The translations under genes and the position numbers were made by a program. The notes beneath the pieces were generated by a model. It was given only the letters and a program-made list of their open reading frames with translations. It did not search any database and had not been told where the DNA came from. From Streptomyces sp. NBC_00878 (GTDB taxonomy: Bacteria; Actinomycetota; Actinomycetes; Streptomycetales; Streptomycetaceae), in NCBI RefSeq assembly GCF_026341515.1, contig NZ_JAPEOK010000001.1:9486001-9550000 (forward strand): a stretch of 64,000 nt of DNA. The letters run 5' to 3'. This document shows, in pieces, positions 1 through 8,623 of the stretch (positions within the stretch are counted from its first letter, which is position 1; each line of letters starts with the position of its first letter).

Positions 1-1
1 C

Positions 2-853
2 TCACCCCGTCGCCAGCAGCACAGTCCCCACCAGCGCCAGGCCCGCGCCCGCCGCCTGGACACCGCGCAGCCGCTCGCTGAGGAAGCCGCGCGCGGCGAG
101 GGCCGTCACCACCGGGCAGAGCGAGGCGAGAACGGCGGCCACGGTGACCGGGCCGTGCTGGGCGGCCAGCGAGTACGTGCCGTTGGCGGCCACGTCCGCG
201 AGACCGACGAAGGCCAGGGCCGGCAGGGACTCCCACGCGATCTTCGGGGGAGCGACGGTGCCGCGCCGGACGGCGACGTACAGAGCCGTGCCACCCGTGA
301 GGACGTTGGTGACGCGCTGGACGAACAGGGCGAGGAAGAGGCCGGTGAGCGTGGTCGACGCCTCGGCGATCAGGGCCATCACCGCTCCGAAGCCGAACGC
401 CGCGACCAGGGTGAGCAGCACGGCCTGCCGCTGCACGGGAGCACCCCTGAACTGCGGGCCGCCCGCGAGGACGACCCCCGCGACGGCGACCGCGATGCCC
501 GCGCACTGCACCAGCCCCGGGCGCTCGCCGAGCACGAGACCCACCGCCACGGGGACGGCGATGCTGAGCGACGCGAGCGGCGAGACGACGCCCATCGGGC
601 CGAGGGCGAGCGCCTTGTAGAAGGCCAGCATCGCGACGGGTCCGACGAGGCCCGCCGCCACCGCGAACCACAGCTGCGGGCCCGTCTCGCTCCAGGCGCC
701 CGTCACGAGGACGATCACGCCGAGCACGACCGTCGCGATCGACTGCGAGACCACCACCACCGTCAGCGCGGGCGTACGCCGTGCCAGCAGCCCTCCGCCG
801 AAGTCGGCCAGGCCCCACAGAAGGCTTGTGGCCAGGGCGAAGAGTGCTGTCAT
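2..853 (-). CDS. DMT (EamA) family membrane transporter
   Basis: Drug/metabolite transporter of 283 residues with about ten hydrophobic helices, in the two-fold EamA layout: a first half rich in LLWGLADFGGG and GLVGPVAMLAFYKAL, and a second half with the matching AANGTYSLAAQHGPVTVAAVL segment. The substrate cannot be told from sequence. I chose the ATG at 853 because a GAGG ribosome-binding site lies six bases upstream; a GTG one codon earlier is possible. It is divergent from an XRE-cupin regulator. Two CAGTTC-type palindromes sit between the genes, so that regulator very likely controls it. The stop codon is inside the window, so the gene is complete. Confidence 0.88.
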   Translation of the reverse strand: MTALFALATSLLWGLADFGGGLLARRTPALTVVVVSQSIATVVLGVIVLVTGAWSETGPQLWFAVAAGLVGPVAMLAFYKALALGPMGVVSPLASLSIAVPVAVGLVLGERPGLVQCAGIAVAVAGVVLAGGPQFRGAPVQRQAVLLTLVAAFGFGAVMALIAEASTTLTGLFLALFVQRVTNVLTGGTALYVAVRRGTVAPPKIAWESLPALAFVGLADVAANGTYSLAAQHGPVTVAAVLASLCPVVTALAARGFLSERLRGVQAAGAGLALVGTVLLATG

Positions 854-869
854 CACATACCTCGCAGTA

Positions 870-921
870 CAGTTCGATGAACGATCCGGTGCACCACACC
901 GTAGTTCAGTTCATTGAACTG
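870..921. promoter_or_regulatory. Probable operator pair of the XRE-cupin regulator
   Basis: A perfect palindrome CAGTTCATTGAACTG lies at 907-921, and a degenerate copy, CAGTTCGATGAAC, at 870-882. Both are in the intergenic space between the divergent transporter and the XRE-cupin regulator. Paired operators in this position are usual for autoregulated divergent regulators. The protein-site assignment is inferred from position only. Confidence 0.6.
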
Positions 922-1008
922 TGTCATCCAAAATATTGAACGAGTCTCGCGAGAGCAGTGCGAGAGCACGCGAGAACACACGACAACCACGAGATCATTG
1001 GACGGAAC

Positions 1009-1581
1009 GTGTCGGACCTCGACCTGCTGACCCAGTCCCTGGCGCGCAACGTCAAGCGCTGGCGCACCGAGCGCGGCTTCACCCTGGAGGTGCTCGCCGC
1101 CCGCGCCGGGGTCAGCCGCGGCATGCTGATCCAGATCGAGCAGGCCCGGACCAACCCCAGCCTGGGCACCGTCGTCAAGATCGGCGACGCGCTCGGCATC
1201 AGCATCACCACGCTGCTCGACTACGAGCAGGGCCCGAAGGTCCGGATCGTCCCGGCCGACCAGGCCGTACGGCTCTGGCACACCGACGCGGGCAGCTACA
1301 ACCGGCTCCTCGCGGGCGCCGAAGCCCCCGGCCCGCTGGAGATGTGGGACTGGCTGCTGATGCCGGGTGAGGGCAGCCCCTCCGACCCGCACCCCGCGGG
1401 CACGGTCGAGCTCCTGCACGTCACGAAGGGCGAACTGACGCTCACCGTCGACGGCGCGGAGCACCGCGTCCCCGCTGGCGCGAGCGCCTCCTTCGAGGCC
1501 AACACCCCTCACACATACGCCAATTCAGGAGACGTACCGCTGGAGATGGTCATGGCCGTGTCGGTCCCGGGCGTGCACTGA
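1009..1581 (+). CDS. XRE-family regulator with C-terminal cupin domain
   Basis: Two-domain transcription factor of 190 residues. Residues about 5-65 form a Cro/CI helix-turn-helix (SLARNVKRWRTERGFTLEVL, then AARAGVSRGMLIQIEQ and NPSLGTVVKIGDALG). Residues about 110-180 form a small cupin (PAGTVELLHVTKGELTL, AGASASFEANTPHTY) that normally binds an effector. The GTG at 1009 is chosen because the conserved family start SDLDLLTQSLARN begins there; a GTG at 958 would add 17 low-complexity residues. It is divergent from the EamA transporter and probably regulates it together with itself. Confidence 0.85.
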   Translation: MSDLDLLTQSLARNVKRWRTERGFTLEVLAARAGVSRGMLIQIEQARTNPSLGTVVKIGDALGISITTLLDYEQGPKVRIVPADQAVRLWHTDAGSYNRLLAGAEAPGPLEMWDWLLMPGEGSPSDPHPAGTVELLHVTKGELTLTVDGAEHRVPAGASASFEANTPHTYANSGDVPLEMVMAVSVPGVH

Positions 1582-1624
1582 GCCACGTGTCCGGGGCCGT
1601 GCGTGCGGCTGTTAGCGTGCCGTC

Positions 1625-2182
1625 ATGCGCGCACCCATCGGACACTTCGACGACGCCGCCCCGGCTCCCGACCGCCTCGACACACTGACCCGCCCCGTCG
1701 CCGACGCCGTACGCCAGTGGCGTGGCAGCGTCCCCGCGGACCAGATCGTGTACGTCGACACCGAGCCGGAGTGGGCCGACACCGCCACCTTCGTCGAGCA
1801 CTACGGCGGGGAACTTCTGGAGCGGTCCGCCAACTGTGTGGTCGTCGCGGGCAAGCGCGGCGGGGAGAGCACGCTCGCCGCGTGCGTCGTGCTCTCGACC
1901 ACCCGGGTCGATGTGAACGGCGCGGTGCGCCGCCAACTCGGCGCGCGCAAGGCGTCGTTCGCCTCGATGGACACGGCGACCGGCGAGACCGGCATGGAGT
2001 ACGGCGGGATCACGCCGATCGGACTCCCCGCGGACTGGCCGGTGTTGGTGGACTCGGCGGTGGTCGACCTTCCGTACGTGCTGGTCGGCAGCGGCCGTCG
2101 GCGGGGGAAGCTGCTCGTGCCGGGGAAGGCGTTCGCGGAGCTGCCGAATGCCGTGGTGATGGAGGGGCTTGGGGTCGCCTGA
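1625..2182 (+). CDS. YbaK/ProX-type aminoacyl-tRNA deacylase domain protein
   Basis: A 185-residue single-domain protein of the YbaK/EbsC superfamily, whose members hydrolyse mischarged aminoacyl-tRNAs in trans. Hallmarks are the central strand AACVVLSTTRVDVNGAVRRQLGARKASFAS, carrying the KASFA motif that usually contains the catalytic lysine, and the glycine-rich TGMEYGGITPIGLP loop typical of the substrate pocket. The actual tRNA substrate is not predictable. It stands alone between the XRE regulator and an inert region, with a 43-base gap upstream. Confidence 0.82.
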   Translation: MRAPIGHFDDAAPAPDRLDTLTRPVADAVRQWRGSVPADQIVYVDTEPEWADTATFVEHYGGELLERSANCVVVAGKRGGESTLAACVVLSTTRVDVNGAVRRQLGARKASFASMDTATGETGMEYGGITPIGLPADWPVLVDSAVVDLPYVLVGSGRRRGKLLVPGKAFAELPNAVVMEGLGVA

Positions 2183-2191
2183 CCCGCTGCG

Positions 2192-2431
2192 TCACGTGGT
2201 CGCGTGGTGGGCCAGGGCCAGGTGGGGGTCCGTCTCGCCCGGCGCGGGTGACGGGTCCGCGTGGACCTGGGCCGCGGTGAGTCCCGGTGCGGCATGCAGC
2301 AGGGCGTGTTCGGCCTCGACCGCGATGGCGTGGGCGTGGGCGTGCCGTACGCTCGCCTCGCCGTCGACGCCGCGATCCTGCCGGTGCCTGTGCTCGTCCT
2401 GGTGGCTGTGCCCGTGGTGCCCGGCGCTCAC
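2192..2431 (-). pseudogene. Internally deleted cation diffusion facilitator (zinc efflux) remnant
   Basis: A 79-codon open frame starting at a GTG with an AAGGGG ribosome-binding site. It opens with a histidine-rich head (VSAGHHGHSHQDEHRHRQ), as in CDF transporters, and after a few residues jumps to a sequence like the cytosolic C-terminal domain (SVRHAHAHAIAVEAEHALLH, VPGLT-like APGLTAAQVHADP). All six membrane helices, roughly 200 residues, are missing, so it cannot transport. The frame is intact, which fits a clean in-frame deletion. The divergent ArsR gene starts 26 bases away and is the expected metal sensor for such a transporter. A small His-rich metal-binding protein is a less likely alternative reading. 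Confidence 0.65.
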
Positions 2432-2456
2432 AAGGGTCCCCTTTCCGGTTTCCGGT

Positions 2457-2858
2457 GTGCTCGGTGGACTCGACGACTCCACAGAGCCGCTACGTGCGTA
2501 TGAGCGCACGCATGCACTTGTCGCTGCGCACGATGAGCGTCCGCGCACGCCCGGTGAGGAACAGTTCACTCTCGCCGCGGAGCTGTTCGCCCTTCTGGGG
2601 GACCGGACCCGTCTCGTTCTGCTGCACGCCCTGGCCGAGGACGAGGCCGACGTCACGATGCTCACGGAGCGCTGCGGCGCGGCCCGGCCGGCGGTCGGCC
2701 AGTATCTGGCGCGGCTGCGGCTCGCGGGTCTCGTCAACATGCGTAAGGAGGGCCGCCGGGTGATCTGCTCCCCGCGCGACGGCCCTCTGTGCCGGGTCGT
2801 GGACGAGGCGCTGAACCTCGCCGATCACCGGCTCGGCGACCGGCCGGCGCACGACTGA
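2457..2858 (+). CDS. ArsR/SmtB-family metal-responsive repressor
   Basis: Winged-helix repressor of 133 residues. The DNA-binding core runs from about residue 42 (LAAELFALLGDRTRLVLLHALAEDEADVTML) through TERCGAARPAVGQYLARLRLAGLV to the wing RKEGRRVICS. Family members dissociate from DNA on binding metal or other effectors. The GTG at 2457 is the only plausible start in frame downstream of the divergent gene; the ribosome-binding site is weak, so a leaderless transcript is possible. A TGCGT...ACGCA inverted repeat near 2494-2512 falls inside the first codons and could be its operator. Its partner CDF gene is deleted. Confidence 0.8.
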   Translation: MLGGLDDSTEPLRAYERTHALVAAHDERPRTPGEEQFTLAAELFALLGDRTRLVLLHALAEDEADVTMLTERCGAARPAVGQYLARLRLAGLVNMRKEGRRVICSPRDGPLCRVVDEALNLADHRLGDRPAHD

Positions 2859-3035
2859 GGCGGCTTGTTTTGGGCCCTGCCCTCGGGTACTCGGGGCGTG
2901 AGCCGCAGATTGCCTCCGGGCGCGGGACGCCGACGCGGGTGATGCTGGTGGGGACGGAACCACGACCCCGAGGGTGCTTCCGACGCTGTCGGACATCCGC
3001 GTACGCCGGTCAGCACAATCCAGGACGGTATTGCC

Positions 3036-3833
3036 ATGAACCGCGACGCAACACTCCGAAGCGACGTCATCTCCAGCCATGCGGTGGTCGGTGCCCCGTG
3101 CTGGGTCAGCCTGACGGCACGCGACCAGCAGGCCGCGGAGGACTTCTACCGCGCGGTGCTGGGCTGGCGGTTCCGGTCGGCCAGGCTGATGGACCGGATC
3201 CGGATCGCGTACGCGGAAGGGGTGCCCGTCGCGGGCATCGCCGCCGTGGCCTCCATGTGGCAGATGGCCGTGGCCTGGACCCCGTACTTCGCGGTGGCCA
3301 GTGCGGACGAGGCCGTCGCCCGGGGCCAGGAGCGCGGCGGTACGACGGCGGTCGGGCCCATCGGCTTCCCGCCGGGCCGGGCCGCCCTGCTGGCCGACCG
3401 TGACGGCGCCGTCTTCGGCATCTGGGAGGGCCAGCTCGTCGCCGGCTGGGAGACCTGGCGGCGGGCGGCCCCGGCCTTCCTGCGGCTGCATACGCGCAAC
3501 GCCTTCGATGCCGCCATGTTCTACGGCGAGGTCCTGGAGTGGGCCACCTCGGAGCACGGCTGCGTCGAGGTCCACTACGACGGGGACGAGGTCGTGCTGC
3601 GCAGCGACGGCGACGTGGTGGCCCGTATCCACTCCGGCGCGGTGGAGGCGGCCCCCGATCCCACGATCCGGCCGCACTGGCAGGTCCACTTCGCGGTCGA
3701 CGACGTCGACGCGTGCGTGCGCGCGGCGCTGGCCCACGGGGGCACGGTCCAGGACGGGGTGTCCTCGCAGGAGGCGGTACTGCGGGATCCCGACGGTGCG
3801 CAGTTCACGGTGACGTCGCGGAAGGAGCGGTGA
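3036..3833 (+). CDS. Double-domain VOC (glyoxalase/bleomycin-resistance fold) protein
   Basis: A 265-residue protein with two tandem vicinal-oxygen-chelate domains, about residues 20-125 (PCWVSLTARDQQAAEDFYRAVLGWRFR) and 145-260 (LRLHTRNAFDAAMFYGEVLEWA). The second ends in the usual RDPDGAQFTVTSRK strand. VOC proteins bind metal for isomerase, dioxygenase or resistance chemistry; nothing here fixes the substrate. It is monocistronic, with 177 bases upstream and about 240 downstream in which I see no gene. Confidence 0.8.
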   Translation: MNRDATLRSDVISSHAVVGAPCWVSLTARDQQAAEDFYRAVLGWRFRSARLMDRIRIAYAEGVPVAGIAAVASMWQMAVAWTPYFAVASADEAVARGQERGGTTAVGPIGFPPGRAALLADRDGAVFGIWEGQLVAGWETWRRAAPAFLRLHTRNAFDAAMFYGEVLEWATSEHGCVEVHYDGDEVVLRSDGDVVARIHSGAVEAAPDPTIRPHWQVHFAVDDVDACVRAALAHGGTVQDGVSSQEAVLRDPDGAQFTVTSRKER

Positions 3834-4073
3834 GACCGCGAGGCCGTGCCGCCGGAACGGCCGCCCTGCCGGGATGGTGGGACGGCACCGCCGGAACGAT
3901 GGGATCGCGCCACCAGAATGAATGCCTCCGGCCGAAATAGGGCCATCAGTGACTTGAATTGATGAATGTGGCACGGAGTTCCCCGCGAATCAATTGAAAA
4001 CGCTTGCTCTCGCCCCGGCACGGCGCGTACACCTGTCCCTCGCAACACTTGTATTCCGGGGGGATGTTGGCAT

Positions 4074-4955
4074 ATGCAAGGAACGGTCGACGGATTCAGT
4101 TATGGATTGGTCACGCCGCTGACGGCCTACGCCATGGCCTGCCTGGGAGCGGCTCTGGGGCTGCGCTGCATCACCCGGTCACTGCGCAACGATCAGTCGT
4201 GGAGGCCCGGTTGGCTGGCGCTCGGAGCGGCCTCGATCGGATCCGGAATATGGACGATGCATTTCATCGCCATGATCGGATTCCAGGTTGAGGAAAGTCG
4301 TATTCGCTATGACGTCGGCCTGACGATTCTCAGCCTCGCCGTGGCGATCATCGTCGTCGGCCTGGGCGTCTTCGCCGTCGGTTATCGCGGCGCGAGCACG
4401 GCGACCCTGCTCATGGCGGGCACCTTCACCGGCATCGGCGTCGCGGCCATGCACTACATAGGCATGGCGGCCATTCGCGTGCACGGCAGCCTCCAGTACG
4501 ACGTCCCGACGGTAGCCCTCTCGGTCGTGATCGCCATCGTCGCCGCGACCGCCGCGCTCTGGGCAGCGGTCGCGATCCGCGGCTTCCTGACGAGCCTGGG
4601 GGCCAGCCTCGTCATGGGCGTCGCCGTCTCCGGCATGCACTACACGGGCATGGCGGCCGTCAGCGTGCACCTGCACGGTGCGACCGGCGCGCCGGGGGCC
4701 GGCGGCTCCGCCTACTCGCTCCTGCTCCCGATGCTGATCGGCCCGGTCCTCTTCCTGCTCCTTGCGGGAGTGGTGGTGATGTTCGACCCGATGCTGGTCC
4801 TCGGGGACGGCGACTGGCGGCGCCCCGTCGCCGGCCGACGTGCGCCCGCGCCGCAGGCGAGCCCTACCGGAGAGCCCGGCTCCCTGTTCGAGGCGCCCTC
4901 CGACGCGGATCGGCGTGTGTATGGACCGGGGGCGCCGGCACCACGTAGCTGGTGA
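4074..4955 (+). CDS. MHYT-domain integral membrane protein
   Basis: A 293-residue membrane protein carrying the MHYT sensor module: seven predicted helices and three copies of the signature (MHFIAMIGF, MHYIGMAAI, MHYTGMAAV), whose Met/His/Tyr residues are thought to bind a metal such as copper and sense a diatomic gas. No GGDEF, EAL or kinase output domain follows; the C-terminal 55 residues are Pro/Ala-rich and soluble. The ATG at 4074 follows a GGGGGG run at a suitable distance. The first MHYT repeat begins shortly after the second helix, as in the family. Confidence 0.85.
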   Translation: MQGTVDGFSYGLVTPLTAYAMACLGAALGLRCITRSLRNDQSWRPGWLALGAASIGSGIWTMHFIAMIGFQVEESRIRYDVGLTILSLAVAIIVVGLGVFAVGYRGASTATLLMAGTFTGIGVAAMHYIGMAAIRVHGSLQYDVPTVALSVVIAIVAATAALWAAVAIRGFLTSLGASLVMGVAVSGMHYTGMAAVSVHLHGATGAPGAGGSAYSLLLPMLIGPVLFLLLAGVVVMFDPMLVLGDGDWRRPVAGRRAPAPQASPTGEPGSLFEAPSDADRRVYGPGAPAPRSW

Positions 4956-5103
4956 TCGTGCGCCGGTATCGGTCAGCCCAGGCACGGGATCTCGATCGCC
5001 GGGGCTGCGATGCCCGGTGCGTTCACTGCCGGATTCACGAGATCCGGCCTGACGGCGGCATGCTCATGGCGCGGTTGGGGCCGTCGCGGTCCGGCCGGTC
5101 GTC

Positions 5104-7134
5104 TCAGACAGCCACAGTGGCCTGAGCGTGCTCCAGACCGGTGGCCGTCGAGAGGAACGCGAGGGTTCGTACCCCCGAGGTGTGCGCCGCGGTGTCGGAG
5201 CGGCCCGAGTGCCCACTGTTCTCGTCGTGGTCGAGATGGATCGGTGCGCTCCCCGCGCGGTGCCGCTGCAGGGCGGCACAGAGTTTCCAGCCGTGCCAGG
5301 CGGGCACCCGCGCGTCATTGCCGCCGGTGACGAACAGAACCGGCGGACCGGCCACTGGGGAATCCGCGTCGACCACCCGCTGGTACGGCGAGAGGTCCCG
5401 CAGCGCCCGCCGCATACCGGGGTCGTCGGGGTCGCCGTACTCGTCCTGCCAGAGGCGGCCGAGGCCGCCCTCCTGATAGCGGAGCAGGTCGGTGAGCGGC
5501 GCCGCACAGACCCCCGCGGAGAACAGGCCGGGGGCCTGGACCAGCGCCGCCGCCGCGATGAGGCCCCCGTTGCTGGCGGCCAGGACGGCCGGGCGTGCGG
5601 GGCCGGTCTCGGCGCGTTCCACGAGCGCGTCGGCCGCCGCGCACAGGTCTTCCACCACACGGGCCTTTCCGGCCGCGCGGCCCGCTTCCGCCCAGGCCGG
5701 CCCGTACTCCCCGCCGCCCCGCGCATGCACCCAGGCGACCCGGCCGCCTGCCTGGAGCCAGGCCGCGATCATCGGGTCCCAGCCCGGTTCGAGAGGGATA
5801 CCGAAGCCGCCGTACACCGTGACGAGCGTCGGTCTGGGCCCACGCGGCGCCGCCGTCCCGGGGTCGCAGAGCGTCACGGGTACCGGGGTTCCGTCCCGGC
5901 TCACCACGGTGATGGTGCGCAGCGGTGAGCGGCGCAGCCGGGCGGGCAGGGGTTCGCCGAGGGCGAGGCGGCTGGCGTGGGTGCCGTACCGGGGGTCGTC
6001 CGCGAGCAGCCAGAGGCCGTCACCGGCACGCCCTGCCCGGTCCCGTGCCACCGGGCCGAGCCGAAGCCTGGCCGGCCAGGTCACGACGGCGCCGCGGTCG
6101 TCCGACGGGAACGGCGATCCGGCCTTGAGACGGTGGACGGTCAGCGTGCGCACAGTGCCTCGCTGCCGGAGCGCCACGATCCCGGTCCCCGAGGCCGTAC
6201 GCAGCACGCGCAGGGCGCGCACGGGTGCCGGGCCGCCGTCCGCCGGCGCGGGAACGACCGTACGAGGCACGGCGCGAGGTCCGTCGTCCAGGGCGGTCAG
6301 GTCGATCGCGCGGATGTCACCGTCCGCCAGGTAGCAGGTGTCATCGGCGAGTTCGAGTGCGGTGACCCGGCTGCCCGCCAGGTCCAGCGGCTTCCAGTCG
6401 GGCACCGCCGGTCCCCGCCAGCGCGCGAACCACCAGCGGGTGACACTTTCGCCGGGGGTACGAGTCCGCACCAGCAGCCAGTCCCCGGTTCCGGCGTGCA
6501 GCGAAAGCCGGACGGGTCCTCGCACGGGCAGCCGCACCGTGTGCTGGGTCCCCGTGGCCAGGTTCCGGGCAAGGAGGGTGTGCTCGGTCCGGCTGCCCGC
6601 GCCGTAGAGCAGCCATCGGCCGACGAACGCGAGGGGCGTGTGGGGTGCGGCGTGCGGGAGGTGCTCGGGCCGGGTGCCGGGCCGGGTGGACAACAACTGG
6701 AGTCCACCGTCCTCACGTCCGTCGTAGTGCACCTGTACGGCGGCGAACCCGCCTTCGGGAGAGACCCCCCAGTGGGCGATCCGGCCGAACTCGGCCTCCC
6801 GGCAGTCGAGCAGGACGCGCCGCCCGTCGGGGGTGTCGTCCTGTCCGACCAACAGGTCGCCGCCCGGCTGGTGTTCGCGCCGGAACACCAGCCCGCCCGC
6901 CTCCACCGGGGGGTCGACCGGACGCCCGTAGGCCGAGCGCTCCGCGCCGGAGAGCAATTCATGCCAGCGGTGGTCACCGGGCCCCTGCGCGACCCCGGCC
7001 AGCAGACCGCGCTGGGTCTCGAGCCAGGCCCGGGTCCGTGCGGAGCCCATCTCCTCCAGCCATCGGTACGGGTCGGGTGCCTCGGCGCTGTCGTCGGCCG
7101 ACGGCTCCCGCTCGGTCTCCGACGCGCTATCCAT
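5104..7134 (-). CDS. Prolyl oligopeptidase (S9), probable lanthipeptide leader peptidase
   Basis: A 676-residue S9-family peptidase: an N-terminal segment (DPYRWLEEMGSARTRAWLETQ) and beta-propeller, then an alpha/beta-hydrolase domain from about residue 430. The catalytic triad is visible as Ser about 520 in ASNGGLIAAA, Asp about 607 in GGNDARVPAWHG and His about 642 in SGHSGRSD. It has no signal peptide, so it is probably cytosolic. Its start overlaps the MFS gene stop by eight bases, implying coupling. A prolyl oligopeptidase (FlaP) is known to mature the class III lanthipeptide flavipeptin by cutting after proline. Both precursors here have exactly one proline, immediately before the core, which makes the same role likely. 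Confidence 0.87.
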   Translation of the reverse strand: MDSASETEREPSADDSAEAPDPYRWLEEMGSARTRAWLETQRGLLAGVAQGPGDHRWHELLSGAERSAYGRPVDPPVEAGGLVFRREHQPGGDLLVGQDDTPDGRRVLLDCREAEFGRIAHWGVSPEGGFAAVQVHYDGREDGGLQLLSTRPGTRPEHLPHAAPHTPLAFVGRWLLYGAGSRTEHTLLARNLATGTQHTVRLPVRGPVRLSLHAGTGDWLLVRTRTPGESVTRWWFARWRGPAVPDWKPLDLAGSRVTALELADDTCYLADGDIRAIDLTALDDGPRAVPRTVVPAPADGGPAPVRALRVLRTASGTGIVALRQRGTVRTLTVHRLKAGSPFPSDDRGAVVTWPARLRLGPVARDRAGRAGDGLWLLADDPRYGTHASRLALGEPLPARLRRSPLRTITVVSRDGTPVPVTLCDPGTAAPRGPRPTLVTVYGGFGIPLEPGWDPMIAAWLQAGGRVAWVHARGGGEYGPAWAEAGRAAGKARVVEDLCAAADALVERAETGPARPAVLAASNGGLIAAAALVQAPGLFSAGVCAAPLTDLLRYQEGGLGRLWQDEYGDPDDPGMRRALRDLSPYQRVVDADSPVAGPPVLFVTGGNDARVPAWHGWKLCAALQRHRAGSAPIHLDHDENSGHSGRSDTAAHTSGVRTLAFLSTATGLEHAQATVAV

Positions 7135-8407
7135 GGCGGGTCGCCGCGGGCTCTTCGGCTTCTTCGGGCGCATCGGGCTCTGCTCCGAGGGACGTCTGCC
7201 CGCTCCTTGCGTGGCGTACGGTCACGACGCCGCCCAGGACGGCGAGCGCCAGGACGACGGCGGCGGCGATGTTCAGGGTCGCGGGCAGGCCGAGGGCGTG
7301 CACGGACAGCCCGGCGAGCGCCGGTCCCGCGGGGGCGATCGCCTGGGCGAGGAAGCCGACTCCGCTGTGCACCCGGCCTTGCAGCTCCGGCGGTGTGATG
7401 CGCATCTCGGCGGCGGACACCACCACGGTGATGACCGGTCCCGCCGCCGCGGCCAGCGCGATCAGGGGCAGGGCGGCCCATGGTTCACGGAAGACCGCGA
7501 AGCCCACCAGGCAGAGCGCGACCACGCCGGTCCCGGCGCCGATCCCGGTCCCGGGCGTCAGCCGCTGAGCCACGGGGGCCGCGAGCAGCGATCCCACCAG
7601 GGCACCGCCGCCCAGCGCCGCGACCTGTGCGCCCACGTCCAGGGCCGAGCCCCCGGCTCCCGCGGTCGACACGATGACGATCAGCAGACCGTTGAAGACG
7701 AGGTTGAGCACGGTGGCGTTGAGGGCGGCGTACCGCAGGAACGGCTGCCGCCAGATGAAGCGGATTCCCTCTGTGGCGGCCCGCACCGGGCTGCTCCGTT
7801 CCTCCTCCTCCGCGGGTTCCTGGTGCGGCCCGACCGCGGGCAGCAGCGTCATGCACAAGACGGCCGCGGCATAGGTGGCGGCGTCGGCGGCGAAGACCCA
7901 GTGCGCGTCGACAGCCAGCAGAGCTCCGCCTGCCAACGGCCCCGCGATCATGGCGACCGCGGCCCGGATCTGGATCAACCCCAGTGCTTTGGGCCGCAGT
8001 TCGGGATGGACGTATGACCGTACGGCGACGTTCTCGGCCGGGGCCAAGGTGCTGCCGGTCGCGCCGAGCAGCACGGCGGTCGCCAGGAGGACGGGCAGGG
8101 TGACGGCGTCCTTGAGGAGGAGCAGCGCGAAGGCGGCCAGGACCACTGCCCCGGTGAGGTTCCCCGCGCGCAGCAGACTCCGCCGGGAGTACCGGTCGGC
8201 CAGCACCCCCGCGGGCAGCCTGGCCGCGATGACGCCGATCGCCAGTACGGTGCTGACCAGCCCCGCCTGCCGCAGGTCACCGGTGGTCCGCAGCGCCACC
8301 ACCGGAAGGGCGATCAACGAGGCGGCGGTACCCAGGGCCGATGCGGACTCCCCGGTGAACAAGAGCCAGAACGGCCGCCCGAGACCGCGGCTCGTACCGC
8401 TGGTCAT
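7127..8407 (-). CDS. MFS exporter of the lanthipeptide locus
   Basis: A 426-residue major facilitator protein with twelve predicted helices. It has the family motif A region between helices 2 and 3 (GVLADRYSRRSLLRAG) and a long charged central loop (HQEPAEEEERSSPVRA). It resembles the TMS5/MefA-type multidrug exporters. Being placed between the lanthipeptide precursors and the protease suggests export of the modified peptide, in place of the ABC pair found in ram/amf-type clusters. A strong hairpin and 14-bp direct repeats upstream indicate that it may be transcribed separately from the precursors. Confidence 0.85.
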   Translation of the reverse strand: MTSGTSRGLGRPFWLLFTGESASALGTAASLIALPVVALRTTGDLRQAGLVSTVLAIGVIAARLPAGVLADRYSRRSLLRAGNLTGAVVLAAFALLLLKDAVTLPVLLATAVLLGATGSTLAPAENVAVRSYVHPELRPKALGLIQIRAAVAMIAGPLAGGALLAVDAHWVFAADAATYAAAVLCMTLLPAVGPHQEPAEEEERSSPVRAATEGIRFIWRQPFLRYAALNATVLNLVFNGLLIVIVSTAGAGGSALDVGAQVAALGGGALVGSLLAAPVAQRLTPGTGIGAGTGVVALCLVGFAVFREPWAALPLIALAAAAGPVITVVVSAAEMRITPPELQGRVHSGVGFLAQAIAPAGPALAGLSVHALGLPATLNIAAAVVLALAVLGGVVTVRHARSGQTSLGAEPDAPEEAEEPAATRHG

Positions 8408-8440
8408 GACACCACCTCCGTGAACCGTCTTGGGGATCTG

Positions 8441-8474
8441 TTCTCAGGAATTCGTTCTCAGGCATTCGTTCTCG
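8441..8474 (-). repeat. 14-bp direct repeats upstream of the exporter
   Basis: TTCTCAGGAATTCG at 8441-8454 is followed at once by TTCTCAGGCATTCG and then TTCTCG (2.4 units on the plus strand). The block lies 34-67 bases before the MFS start and after the hairpin that follows the precursors. Evenly spaced direct repeats at this position suit binding of a response regulator. No footprint evidence exists here. Confidence 0.55.
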
Positions 8475-8493
8475 ACCGAGCTGTACCGTGGTG

Positions 8494-8532
8494 ACTTCGG
8501 GTAGGCCGCATCCGTCGCGGCCTACCCGAAGT
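8494..8532 (-). terminator. Strong hairpin after the lanthipeptide precursor genes
   Basis: A perfect 16-bp inverted repeat: ACTTCGGGTAGGCCGC and its complement separated by seven bases (loop 8510-8516). It lies 32 bases past the end of the precursor block and before the exporter promoter region. It probably stops or attenuates the lanKC-lanA transcript. It may also stabilise the 3 prime end of the short precursor messages. Confidence 0.75.
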
Positions 8533-8563
8533 TGTTCGCGCACGTGCTTCCGGCCGGCTCCGG

Positions 8564-8623
8564 TCAGTCACAGGCGAAGGGGCTGACCATGCTGGGAGCC
8601 GGGTCACAGGGCGGACGCGGGCC
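8564..8623 (-). pseudogene. Vestigial third lanthipeptide core, leaderless
   Basis: Directly after the TGA of the second precursor the same frame stays open for 19 codons and ends DPAPSMVSPFACD. This aligns residue for residue with the intact precursor end DAPWSFVSLFAC: same acidic-Ala-Pro lead-in, same Ser-x-x-Ser-x-x-x-Cys spacing. There is no start codon or leader of its own, so it looks like a partial 3 prime duplication. It could only be expressed by stop-codon readthrough of the precursor upstream, which is speculative. Confidence 0.55.
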
